A stretch of 13,941 bases of DNA from NCBI GenBank assembly GCA_964578975.1, contig CAZOFA010000063.1, positions 1 through 13,941 of the forward strand, given 5' to 3'. The notes below the pieces were generated by a model that saw nothing but the letters and a program-made list of their open reading frames with translations, was not told the origin of the DNA and did not search any database. Shown piece by piece: positions 1 through 6,281 of the stretch (position 1 is the stretch's first letter; every line of letters starts with the position of its first letter). This DNA is from CAYRUP01 sp964578975 (lineage in GTDB: Bacteria; Pseudomonadota; Gammaproteobacteria; DSM-16500). The translations under genes were made by a program, and so were the position numbers.

Positions 1-297
1 AACCGTGCGGGAATTTAATAAATTAAAATGCTGAAAAATCATGCCGATTTTGCGCCGTGCGGCGCGTAGCTCGTATGGCGCGAGTTGTGTTAATTCTTGG
101 TTGTCGACGATGACTTTTCCCGCGTTGGGTTTTTCCAATAAATTGACGCAACGAATCAAGGTGCTTTTACCCGCGCCACTTTCACCAATAATTCCGTAAA
201 TTTCACCGGGATTTACCCGAATATTGATATCCTGTAGCGCAGTCAAGTTTCCAAGAGGGGTGATATAATTTTTACTGACATGTTCTAGTGTAATCAT
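1..297 (-). CDS. metN: MetN, methionine ABC transporter ATP-binding subunit (N-terminal 99 residues, cut by the window edge)
   Basis: ATPase that drives import of methionine through the MetI permease, with substrate delivered by the MetQ lipoprotein; it acts on the cytoplasmic face of the inner membrane. The reading frame is open from ATG at 297 to base 1. Visible motifs are the Walker A GESGAGKS (residues 38-45), the run STLIRCVNLLE just after it, which is characteristic of MetN, and the Q-loop segment GMIFQHFNLLNSRT (about 85-98, Q89). The signature motif, Walker B and the C-terminal ligand-sensing domain lie outside the window, as would metI and metQ. The start MITLEHVSKNY matches the usual MetN N-terminus. 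No Shine-Dalgarno is visible, and a TATACT (310-305 on the minus strand) ends only 7 bases before the ATG, so the mRNA may be leaderless. The gene diverges from the nicotinate phosphoribosyltransferase gene. Family assignment is confident. Confidence 0.9.
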   Translation of the reverse strand, partial: MITLEHVSKNYITPLGNLTALQDINIRVNPGEIYGIIGESGAGKSTLIRCVNLLEKPNAGKVIVDNQELTQLAPYELRAARRKIGMIFQHFNLLNSRTV

Positions 298-304
298 GAT
301 TTGC

Positions 305-312
305 AGTATAAT
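305..312. promoter_or_regulatory. Overlapping divergent -10 elements of metN and the nicotinate phosphoribosyltransferase gene
   Basis: On the plus strand there is a perfect TATAAT at 307-312. On the minus strand the same bases read TATACT (310-305). The plus -10 predicts transcription from about 319, which leaves about 40 bases before the GTG at 358 and argues against translation from the upstream TTG at 301. No good -35 was found for either direction, so this is a sequence-pattern call only. Confidence 0.45.
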
Positions 313-357
313 CCCGCTGGCATTCGTTGTGTAGATTTTTCTACGGGGACTTTAAGT

Positions 358-1812
358 GTGATATCACCATTATTAACAGATTTATATCAACTGACGATGG
401 CTTATGGCTATTGGAAACTCGGCATTCATGAACGTGAAGCCGTTTTTCACCAAATTTTTCGCAAACAACCGTTTAACGGAAATTATTCAGTGGCTTGTGG
501 ATTGGCCAGTGTCATTGAATTTTTAGAAAATTGGCGTTTTAGCGATGATGATTTAAATTATCTGCGCGGTTTGCGCGGTCCAACTGACGTATTGTTATTT
601 TCTAATGAATTCCTCGATTATTTAAAAGAGTTGCGTTTTAGTTGTGATTTGGATGCCATCCCGGAAGGCACGGTCATTTTTCCCCATGAACCGTTACTCC
701 GCATCAAAGGCCCTTTATTACAAGGCCAATTACTCGAATCCACCTTACTCAATATCATGAATTTTCAAACGCTGATTGCGACCAAAGCCTCACGCGTGTG
801 CGTGGCCGCGAATGGCGATCCGGTGCTTGAATTTGGTTTACGTCGTGCACAAGGACCCGATGGAGCACTTTCCGCCAGTCGGGCTGCTTTTATCGGTGGT
901 TGTGTTTCAACATCGAATGTGCTCGCAGGAAAAATGTATGGCATTCCCGTGTCAGGCACCCATGCGCATAGTTGGGTGACTGCTTTCGATGATGAAATCA
1001 GTGCTTTTTCCGCCTACGCTGACGTGATGCCGCACAATTGTGCGTTGTTGGTCGATACTTACGATACGTTGCAAGGTGTGAAAAACGCGATTGCGATCGG
1101 AAAAAAATTACGAAAAGATGGCGCTGAATTGCGTGCGATTCGTCTTGATTCAGGTAATTTAGCCACGCTCAGTGTGAAAGCGCGCGAATTGTTAGATCAA
1201 GCCGGATTCAAAGCAACAAAAATTATTGCGAGCAATAGTTTAGATGAATATGTGGTAAAAAAATTAAAAGATCAAGGTGCTGCGATCACCGTTTGGGGCG
1301 TTGGCACGCACATGTCGACCGCATTTGATCATCCTGCGTTTGATGGTGTTTATAAATTATCTGCATTACGCGATGCCAAAAATAACTGGGAATATAAATT
1401 AAAAATTTCCGAAGATCCGATTAAAACATCCAATCCCGGTATCCATCAAGTACGGCGTTTTTTTCGCAATCATGAGCCAATGATGGATGTGATTTACGAT
1501 GTTGAACAAGGCATTTCCTCGACGCATCCTTGTTTAGTGACGTTGGAAACACCGCATCTTTTTCAAGCGGTTGAAGGATTTGATCAATTCAAAGATTTAT
1601 TACAACCCATTTTCCGTCAGGGAAAATTAGTGGCACCGACCAAACCCATCGCCGACATTCGTGATTTTGCACTGGGAGAAGTTAAACAATTTTTAGCAAG
1701 TCATCCAGACGCACATTATCGAGTGGGTTTGGAAAGTCATTTGCATGAAATAAAACAAGTATTGATTGCTGACGTGTCAAACAAAAATATTCGCAGAGAT
1801 TTTGAGTCATGA
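358..1812 (+). CDS. pncB: Nicotinate phosphoribosyltransferase (NAD salvage)
   Basis: Converts nicotinate, PRPP and ATP to nicotinate mononucleotide in the Preiss-Handler NAD salvage pathway; cytosolic. With the GTG start at 358 the protein is 484 residues, within the usual range for the larger bacterial/eukaryotic-type branch. Visible motifs are LLTDLYQLTMAYGYW at the N-terminus, EFGLRRAQGPDGALSASRAA (about 158-177), the active-site loop SGTHAHSWV (about 199-207), LVDTYDT (about 231-237), RLDSGNL, and VGTHMSTAFDHPAF. I chose the GTG because the frame upstream (TTG at 301) has no family resemblance, a TATAAT lies inside it, and GGGGAC at 345-350 sits at good Shine-Dalgarno distance. The last codon overlaps the start of trmB (ATGA), so the two are probably co-transcribed and translationally coupled. 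The function is secure; the symbol is by function, since this branch differs from E. coli PncB in sequence. Confidence 0.93.
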   Translation: MISPLLTDLYQLTMAYGYWKLGIHEREAVFHQIFRKQPFNGNYSVACGLASVIEFLENWRFSDDDLNYLRGLRGPTDVLLFSNEFLDYLKELRFSCDLDAIPEGTVIFPHEPLLRIKGPLLQGQLLESTLLNIMNFQTLIATKASRVCVAANGDPVLEFGLRRAQGPDGALSASRAAFIGGCVSTSNVLAGKMYGIPVSGTHAHSWVTAFDDEISAFSAYADVMPHNCALLVDTYDTLQGVKNAIAIGKKLRKDGAELRAIRLDSGNLATLSVKARELLDQAGFKATKIIASNSLDEYVVKKLKDQGAAITVWGVGTHMSTAFDHPAFDGVYKLSALRDAKNNWEYKLKISEDPIKTSNPGIHQVRRFFRNHEPMMDVIYDVEQGISSTHPCLVTLETPHLFQAVEGFDQFKDLLQPIFRQGKLVAPTKPIADIRDFALGEVKQFLASHPDAHYRVGLESHLHEIKQVLIADVSNKNIRRDFES

Positions 1813-2501
1813 TGATCAGACACAAACGGTGTGTGCGAAGTTTTGTGCGGCGTGATGGGCGTATGACCGATGCACAAAAACAAGCGATTGAAGTTGCTCT
1901 GCCAATTTTCGGTCTCACATTAAAAAATGGTTTGATTGATTTCGCTAAAATTTTTCAACGCAGAGCACCCTGTGTGTTAGAAATTGGTTTTGGTTCTGGG
2001 CTTTCTTTATTAGAAATGGCGAAGGCTCATCCGCAACAAAATTTTATTGGTGTCGAAACACATTTGCCGGGTGTGGGCAGTTTATTACAGGGAATTCAAG
2101 CGCATCAATTACAAAATCTTCGAATTTATTATGCAGATGCAGTGGAAGTGTTGCGTGAATGTATTCCTGATCAGAGCCTGGATGTCGTACAAATTTTTTT
2201 TCCAGATCCTTGGCCCAAACGAAAACACCATAAACGTCGCTTGATTCAAACTGAATTCATTAATTTAATTGTGACAAAATTAAAATCCGGCGGCACATTA
2301 CATCTTGCCACTGATTGGCAACATTATGCAGAACATATGATGAAGGTGTTATCGAATATTGCGGAATTAACAAATTTAGCCGGTGTTAATCAATACTCGG
2401 ATCGTTCTTCACAACGCCCGGTGATCACGAAATTTGAGCAACGCGGACAACAAAGTGGAAGAGAAATTTGGGAGTTGCGTTTCAGTGTATGTTGTAAATA
2501 A
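1809..2501 (+). CDS. trmB: tRNA (guanine-N7-)-methyltransferase TrmB
   Basis: SAM-dependent enzyme that makes 7-methylguanosine at position 46 of the tRNA variable loop. It is 230 residues, normal for the family. Landmarks in order: VRSFVRRDGRMT near the N-terminus, SAM-binding LEIGFGSG (57-64), GVETHLPG (81-88, family GVE motif), the diagnostic FFPDPWPKRKHHKRR (130-144), ATDW (167-170), and the C-terminal ITKFEQRGQQSGREIWEL that recognises and positions the substrate. The ATG overlaps the stop of the preceding gene by 4 bases (ATGA), and a second ATG follows at 1812; AGAGA near 1794-1799 may serve as ribosome binding site. Pairing with a NAD-salvage gene has no obvious functional logic and is probably just operon packing. 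Confidence 0.96.
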   Translation: MMIRHKRCVRSFVRRDGRMTDAQKQAIEVALPIFGLTLKNGLIDFAKIFQRRAPCVLEIGFGSGLSLLEMAKAHPQQNFIGVETHLPGVGSLLQGIQAHQLQNLRIYYADAVEVLRECIPDQSLDVVQIFFPDPWPKRKHHKRRLIQTEFINLIVTKLKSGGTLHLATDWQHYAEHMMKVLSNIAELTNLAGVNQYSDRSSQRPVITKFEQRGQQSGREIWELRFSVCCK

Positions 2502-2520
2502 ATCCTAAATTTGCTTTACT
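2492..2520 (+). promoter_or_regulatory. Possible weak promoter for the outer-membrane protein gene
   Basis: TTGTAA (2492-2497) and TTTACT (2515-2520) are separated by 17 bases; each matches four of six consensus positions. It overlaps the trmB stop codon and would place the transcript start near 2527, with an AAGAGGA ribosome binding site at 2536-2542. The alternative is simple read-through from trmB. Confidence 0.3.
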
Positions 2521-2551
2521 AGAGAACATTGAACGAAGAGGATTTCAAACA

Positions 2552-3229
2552 ATGACAATCAGAATGATCACCAAAATCAGCGCAGCCATCATTGCAATGA
2601 GTATAACAAGTATGGCGCATGCAACCGGAGAAGGATTTTATTTTGGTTTGATGTTAGGCCCAACAAATTTACACGGTCAAAAACAAACAGGCACTCTTCC
2701 AACAACACCTCCAACGTCGTTCACGATAGAACCGAAAAGCAATAATGGTCTTGGCGGGCGCATTTTTATGGGCGGTAATTTTAGTCAATATGGGGCACTG
2801 GAAAGCGGTTTTACTTATTACTCATCCTCAAATTATAAAACAAACACGGCAGTAGGCGCCGAGATAAACAACAATCTTCGTACCACAGCTTATAGTTTGG
2901 ATTTATTGGGTAAAGCGATGTATCCATTTTCCACCACCGGCTTTGGCATCTTTGGTAAATTTGGTTTGGGGTATTTCAAATATAATACCTCTGGCAATAT
3001 TAATGGAACCGCAGTTAATCGCGCCAATATTCCCGGCGATCCCTCAAAATCCGGTGTTCGTCCCATTCTAGGCCTGGGCGTCAGTTACGATATCACACAA
3101 CGCTGGGTAGCTGATTTGTCTTATACACGCGTGCTCTATAATTCCAGCTATGTAAAAAACCCTGATTTTATTGCGTTGGGGATTTCTTATCATTTGGTGG
3201 ATGAAGTTTGCGGGCAGTTTTTGTGTTAA
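2552..3229 (+). CDS. Small outer-membrane beta-barrel protein (opacity/OmpA-barrel-like porin)
   Basis: Likely an eight-stranded outer-membrane barrel, about 201 residues after cleavage. The N-terminus is a clear signal peptide: positive MTIRMITK, a hydrophobic stretch, then MAHA|TGEG with cleavage after residue 24. The mature part alternates polar and hydrophobic/aromatic residues and is rich in Gly, Asn, Ser and Tyr, as in opacity-type surface proteins: GFYFGLMLG, GALESGFTYYSSSNY, GIFGKFGLGYFKY, PILGLGVSYDITQRWVADLSYTRV. The penultimate strand FIALGISYHL looks like the usual barrel end, but 11 further residues (VDEVCGQFLC) follow and the chain does not end in an aromatic residue; those 11 residues include the only two cysteines. 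The ribosome binding site AAGAGGA (2536-2542) is well placed. The role is unknown; related proteins in intracellular gammaproteobacteria are abundant surface proteins. Confidence 0.8.
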   Translation: MTIRMITKISAAIIAMSITSMAHATGEGFYFGLMLGPTNLHGQKQTGTLPTTPPTSFTIEPKSNNGLGGRIFMGGNFSQYGALESGFTYYSSSNYKTNTAVGAEINNNLRTTAYSLDLLGKAMYPFSTTGFGIFGKFGLGYFKYNTSGNINGTAVNRANIPGDPSKSGVRPILGLGVSYDITQRWVADLSYTRVLYNSSYVKNPDFIALGISYHLVDEVCGQFLC

Positions 3230-3236
3230 ATAGGCT

Positions 3237-3297
3237 TGTCACTCCCGCGCAGGCGGGAACCCATTCAAAATAGATTCCCGCCTGCGCGGGAATGACA
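3237..3297. repeat. GC-rich palindromic repeat element, 23-bp arms (REP/MITE-like)
   Basis: Left arm 3237-3259 and right arm 3275-3297 are complementary over 23 bases with one mismatch, around a 15-base AT-rich loop. Outer ends read TGTCA...TGACA and the core is CCCGCGCAGGCGGG. The transcript would fold into a very stable hairpin and may protect or terminate the porin mRNA, but no U-run follows directly. The GC content is far above the surroundings. It resembles the TCATTCCCGC...GCGGGAA dispersed palindromes seen in many proteobacterial genomes; copy number here cannot be checked. Confidence 0.85.
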
Positions 3298-3390
3298 CAA
3301 TTCTAATTTTTGTCTCTTTCTTTTTTTCCAACATTGTCTCGTAACAGCGTTGATCCAAACCTCTATCCTCATTAAACAAACCATATAAGC

Positions 3391-3408
3391 ATTATTCGCA
3401 TGAATAAT
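3391..3408. promoter_or_regulatory. Candidate operator: inverted repeat upstream of the toxin-antitoxin-like pair
   Basis: ATTATTC (3391-3397) and GAATAAT (3402-3408) are perfect 7-bp inverted arms around GCAT, 28 bases before the first start codon. A TATAAG (3384-3389) just upstream could be a -10. Ribbon-helix-helix antitoxins normally bind inverted repeats at such positions; binding here is inferred. Confidence 0.4.
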
Positions 3409-3414
3409 ATTGCT

Positions 3415-3428
3415 TTTGTATATACAAA
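3415..3428. promoter_or_regulatory. Perfect 14-bp palindrome overlapping the ribosome binding site of the toxin-like gene
   Basis: TTTGTATATACAAA is a perfect dyad touching the AAGG ribosome binding site (3427-3430) that precedes the ATG at 3437. A protein bound here would block transcription or translation start, so it is a second candidate site for autoregulation by the downstream ribbon-helix-helix protein. It also contains TATATA, a weak -10. Confidence 0.4.
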
Positions 3429-3436
3429 GGATTACA

Positions 3437-3730
3437 ATGATGATGTATCATTTGATAATAAATAAACGCATTGCTGAAAAATTAAGATTAAAACATGATG
3501 TTACACACGCCGAAGTGTTGGAGTGTTTTCTCAACCGTACTAAAGACATGCTTGAAGACACCAGGCTTGACCATCAAACAGATCCACCCACATTTTGGTT
3601 TATTGCTGAAACTGATTGTGGACGACGAATTAAAATAGTTTTCATCGAAAATATTGCTGGACGTTATGAAATTAAAACAGCATACGAACCCAACGAAACT
3701 GAGGTAAAGATTTATGAAAAATACGCGTAA
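3437..3730 (+). CDS. Putative BrnT/DUF4258-like toxin of a type II toxin-antitoxin pair
   Basis: Small 97-residue protein with the general layout of the BrnT/DUF4258 RelE-fold group: an N-terminal helix (NKRIAEKLRLKHDVTHAEVLECF), a strand with TDPPTFWFIAETDCGRRIKIVFI, and the ending YEIKTAYEPNETEVKIYEKY. Proteins with the TDPPTxWFIA and TAYEPN signature are, from memory, sometimes labelled ADP-ribosyl-(dinitrogen reductase) hydrolase in databases; that label does not suit a 97-residue protein and I would not transfer it. The start is the first of three consecutive ATGs (3437, 3440, 3443), with AAGG six bases upstream; the frame extends back to a TTG at 3410, but that would run through the palindrome. 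The 3' end overlaps the next gene by 17 bases, and toxin-first order is the BrnTA arrangement. RNase activity is inferred, not shown. Confidence 0.6.
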   Translation: MMMYHLIINKRIAEKLRLKHDVTHAEVLECFLNRTKDMLEDTRLDHQTDPPTFWFIAETDCGRRIKIVFIENIAGRYEIKTAYEPNETEVKIYEKYA

Positions 3731-3998
3731 AAAATATTCAAAAGATGCTTGGGATAATCGTGAATTAGGCGCAACTGAAGCTTTTGTACGTAAAGCCTCT
3801 CGAAAGCGACAAAAAACTTTTGATGAAAAACTGGGGTTGCAGATTATATCTATCCGTCTTCAAAAAAATTTAATTGATGACTTAAAAGATTTAGCTAGTG
3901 ATGATGGCTTAGGTTATCAACCCTATATACGCCATTTGTTAACCCAGCATGTGCGCAATGAGAAACGAAAACGTGAAAAGCATCTAAAAGCTAGTTGA
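3714..3998 (+). CDS. Putative CopG/BrnA-like ribbon-helix-helix antitoxin
   Basis: A 94-residue basic protein. The C-terminal half, LQIISIRLQKNLIDDLKDLASDDGLGYQPYIRHLL, has the strand-helix-helix pattern of CopG-type ribbon-helix-helix DNA-binding proteins: ISIRLQKNL as the DNA-contacting strand, then two helices. The N-terminal part (KDAWDNRELGATEAFVRKAS) is typical of the segment by which this antitoxin type contacts its toxin. GAGG at 3701-3704 is a good ribosome binding site inside the upstream gene, and the 17-base overlap implies translational coupling. The expected role is to neutralise the product of the preceding gene and repress the operon, possibly at the palindromes at 3391-3408 and 3415-3428. 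A palindromic repeat begins 6 bases after the stop. Confidence 0.62.
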   Translation: MKNTRKKYSKDAWDNRELGATEAFVRKASRKRQKTFDEKLGLQIISIRLQKNLIDDLKDLASDDGLGYQPYIRHLLTQHVRNEKRKREKHLKAS

Positions 3999-4003
3999 AG
4001 CTT

Positions 4004-4059
4004 TGTCATCCTTCACGGAGTTTATCCCGGTATGCTTAAAGCCGGGATTCAGGATGACA
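4004..4059. repeat. Second palindromic repeat element, overlapping the end of hemW
   Basis: Outer arms TGTCATCCT (4004-4012) and AGGATGACA (4051-4059) are perfect complements, and an inner stem ATCCCGG (4024-4030)/CCGGGAT (4042-4048) follows after an asymmetric bulge. It is a different family from the repeat at 3237 but has the same TGTCA/TGACA ends. It lies between the convergent antitoxin and hemW genes, and its right arm contains the hemW stop codon. Confidence 0.7.
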
Positions 4060-5215
4060 CTAAAAAAAGTCCGATGACGTGATTGAGAAAGCGTAAGCCT
4101 AAATCGGTTGCGGCGAGTTGTGTTTGGTCATCAAGCATTAATTTTTTTTCTTTTGCAAATGACAGCGTCGGCTCAATCGCGCTGAGATCAAGTCCAGTGC
4201 GTTCAGTAAATAAAGTTGCAGGAACCCCGGATTTTAAGCGTAATGCATTCATCATAAATTCAAAACACAGATCTTTTTCAGAAATAATATTTTCACTGAC
4301 TGTAAATTTTTTTTCGGGATTTAGATAATCACGCGGATTTTTTAGTTGTGAATGACGCGTAATTTTATTTTGCTGGACATCAGTAATTTTACTGTGTGCG
4401 CCAGCGCCGATTCCTAAATAATCACCAAATTCCCAGTAATTTTTATTATGCACGCATTCACGACCCGATATCGCGAAAGCGGAAATTTCATATTGATTTA
4501 ACTGCGCTTGCTGTAACACACCATACCCTTTTTCTTGAATGTCCCAGAGAATATCATCCGCGGGTAATTCAGGTGGTTGATGATGAAAAAGCGTGTTGGG
4601 TTCAATGGTTAATTGATACCACGATAAATGCGGTGGTTGAAAAGCGAGTGCATGATGCAAATCTTCCAATGCATCTTCTAACGATTGCGCTGGCAAACCA
4701 TGCATAAAATCCAAATTAAAATTATCAAAGCCGGCATTTTTTGCGGCCTGAATCGCGCGCAGGGCATATTCACGATTATGAATGCGTCCGAGTGCTTGAA
4801 GTTTTTTATCTTGTAAACTTTGAATACCTAATGACAAACGATTCACACCAGCCGTTTTGAATCCTTGAAAACGCGCTTCATCGATGGTGCCAGGATTTGC
4901 TTCGAGCGTAATTTCAATATTAGATGCCAATGACAAACGTTTCGAAACTCCATTGAGAATTTTTTCAATCGCCAGTGGAGAAAACAAACTCGGTGTGCCA
5001 CCACCAAAAAAAATGCTCACGACATCGCGCTCGATGAGTGCGGGCGCGCGTTCATCGAGATCTTGTAACAATGCATCCACATAAAGATCCTCTGGGAGAT
5101 CATGCTGTCGCGCATGCGAATTAAAATCACAATACGGGCATTTGCGCACACACCAGGGAATATGAATGTAGAGACTGAATGGCGGTATGACTTTCAAATT
5201 TTGCATATTTTGCAT
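4049..5215 (-). CDS. hemW: HemW, radical-SAM heme chaperone (HemN-like)
   Basis: Radical-SAM family protein that binds heme and delivers it to membrane cytochromes; often mislabelled oxygen-independent coproporphyrinogen III oxidase. The [4Fe-4S]/SAM motif is CVRKCPYCDF (CxxxCxxC). True HemN has a further cysteine two residues after the last of these, where this protein has Phe, as HemW proteins do. Also visible are LYIHIPWC, FFGGGTPSLF, EANPGT, RLSLGIQSLQ, NFDLMHGLP-type NLDFMHGLP, and FEFMMNALRLKSGV near the C-terminus. The frame opens at ATG 5233, but TATACT (5229-5224) lies inside it, so I prefer ATG 5215 or 5206; 5206 gives MQNLKVIPPFSLYIHIPWC, closest in length to E. coli HemW. No Shine-Dalgarno is visible. 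The last residues VSS and the stop come from the palindromic repeat. Diverges from malate dehydrogenase. Confidence 0.92.
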   Translation of the reverse strand: MQNMQNLKVIPPFSLYIHIPWCVRKCPYCDFNSHARQHDLPEDLYVDALLQDLDERAPALIERDVVSIFFGGGTPSLFSPLAIEKILNGVSKRLSLASNIEITLEANPGTIDEARFQGFKTAGVNRLSLGIQSLQDKKLQALGRIHNREYALRAIQAAKNAGFDNFNLDFMHGLPAQSLEDALEDLHHALAFQPPHLSWYQLTIEPNTLFHHQPPELPADDILWDIQEKGYGVLQQAQLNQYEISAFAISGRECVHNKNYWEFGDYLGIGAGAHSKITDVQQNKITRHSQLKNPRDYLNPEKKFTVSENIISEKDLCFEFMMNALRLKSGVPATLFTERTGLDLSAIEPTLSFAKEKKLMLDDQTQLAATDLGLRFLNHVIGLFLVSS

Positions 5216-5223
5216 AGGTGAAA

Positions 5224-5246
5224 AGTATAGCATAACGCGCTAGAAT
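5224..5246. promoter_or_regulatory. Divergent promoter region of hemW and malate dehydrogenase
   Basis: Minus strand: TATACT (5229-5224) preceded by TG one base upstream (an extended -10), ending 8 bases before the ATG at 5215. Plus strand: TAGAAT (5241-5246), followed by AGGAG (5267-5271), a strong ribosome binding site for the malate dehydrogenase ATG at 5281. The plus-strand -35 (GTGAAA, 5218-5223, 17-base spacing) is weak. Confidence 0.4.
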
Positions 5247-5280
5247 AACGCCCAATTCTTATCTTCAGGAGCACAAAACA

Positions 5281-6273
5281 ATGAAAAAACGCGTAAAAAT
5301 TGCTGTGACCGGCGCTGCTGGGCAAATTGGGTATGCCTTAATTTTCAGGATTGCATCCGGGCAAATGCTAGGCTTGGATACCGAAATCGATTTGCAGTTA
5401 TTGGAATTAGAGCAAACCTTACCAAGCTTGCGCGGTGTGGCAATGGAGTTAGATGACTGTGCGTTTCCGTTATTAAAAAATGTGGTGTGCACCTCGGATG
5501 TGAATGAAGCGATGCGTGATGTGAGTTGGGCGGTGTTAGTGGGTGCGGTGCCGCGCAAAGAAGGCATGGAGCGTTCTGATTTATTGAAAATTAATGGAAA
5601 AATTTTTACGGCACAAGGTCGGGCCATTAATGAAAATGCGGCAGACGATGTGCGTGTTTTTGTGGTGGGAAATCCGTGCAATACCAATTGTTTAATTACC
5701 ATGAATAATGCGCCGGATGTTCCAACCGATCGTTTTTTTGCGATGACCACGTTAGATGAATTACGTTCACGCAAACAACTCGCGATCAAAGCCGGTGTCG
5801 ATGTAACCGCGGTCAAAGAAATGACGATTTGGGGAAATCATTCGTCCACGCAATATCCTGATTTTTATCACGCAAAAATAAACGGCAAACCGGCAACGGA
5901 CGTGATTACCGACATAAAATGGCTGCAAAATGATTTTATTTCGCTGATTCAAAAACGTGGCGCCGAAGTGATTAAAGTGCGCGGCGCATCATCCGCAGCG
6001 TCAGCAGCGAATGCCGCATTAACCGGCGTCCATCATTTGGCGCACGATACCGTTGCCGGCGAAAGTTTTTCTGTCGGCCGTGCCTCTCAAGGCGAATATG
6101 GTGTCGACGAAGGATTAATTTTCTCGGTTCCTTGCCGCACTGAAAATGGAAAACTTAAAGTGATCACCGGATTGAAACAGAACGAATTTGGCCAAGAAAA
6201 ATTTAATTTGACGTTAAAAGAATTGCGTCAAGAACGTGATGCAGTGCAAGAGTTGGGTTTAATTACTGCTTAA
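5281..6273 (+). CDS. mdh: Malate dehydrogenase, NAD-dependent (type 2, cytosolic-like)
   Basis: Interconverts malate and oxaloacetate in the TCA cycle. It is 330 residues, close to the usual size of the type-2 (cytosolic/Thermus-like) branch. Visible motifs: the Rossmann GAAGQIGY (11-18), LLELE with the acidic ribose-binding residue (40-44), the mobile loop AVPRKEGMERSDLL with both substrate arginines (89-102), GNPCNTN (130-136), LDELR with the third substrate arginine (R162), and the catalytic-histidine motif WGNHSSTQYPD (H187). One departure: the branch's usual TRLDHNRA block reads TTLDELRS here, so the Arg before LD and the Asn before the arginine are replaced. AGGAG nine bases upstream fixes the ATG. 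The gene stands alone, with a palindromic repeat 8 bases beyond its stop. Confidence 0.95.
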   Translation: MKKRVKIAVTGAAGQIGYALIFRIASGQMLGLDTEIDLQLLELEQTLPSLRGVAMELDDCAFPLLKNVVCTSDVNEAMRDVSWAVLVGAVPRKEGMERSDLLKINGKIFTAQGRAINENAADDVRVFVVGNPCNTNCLITMNNAPDVPTDRFFAMTTLDELRSRKQLAIKAGVDVTAVKEMTIWGNHSSTQYPDFYHAKINGKPATDVITDIKWLQNDFISLIQKRGAEVIKVRGASSAASAANAALTGVHHLAHDTVAGESFSVGRASQGEYGVDEGLIFSVPCRTENGKLKVITGLKQNEFGQEKFNLTLKELRQERDAVQELGLITA

Positions 6274-6281
6274 TAGTGACA

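Noticed and set aside
264..269. TATAAT within metN, a possible promoter for the plus strand
   Set aside because: It lies inside coding sequence, has no -35, and the better-placed TATAAT at 307-312 explains the downstream gene.
301..357. Longer nicotinate phosphoribosyltransferase starting at TTG 301
   Set aside because: The extra 19 residues show no family resemblance, a -10 lies inside them, and GTG 358 has a good ribosome binding site.
298..357. Methionine-responsive riboswitch or MetJ box ahead of metN
   Set aside because: The gap is too short for a SAM riboswitch aptamer on a transcript from the visible -10, and no AGACGTCT-like repeats are present.
3410..3436. TTG start for the toxin-like protein
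   Set aside because: It would place the operator-like palindrome in coding sequence, while AAGG lies six bases from ATG 3437.
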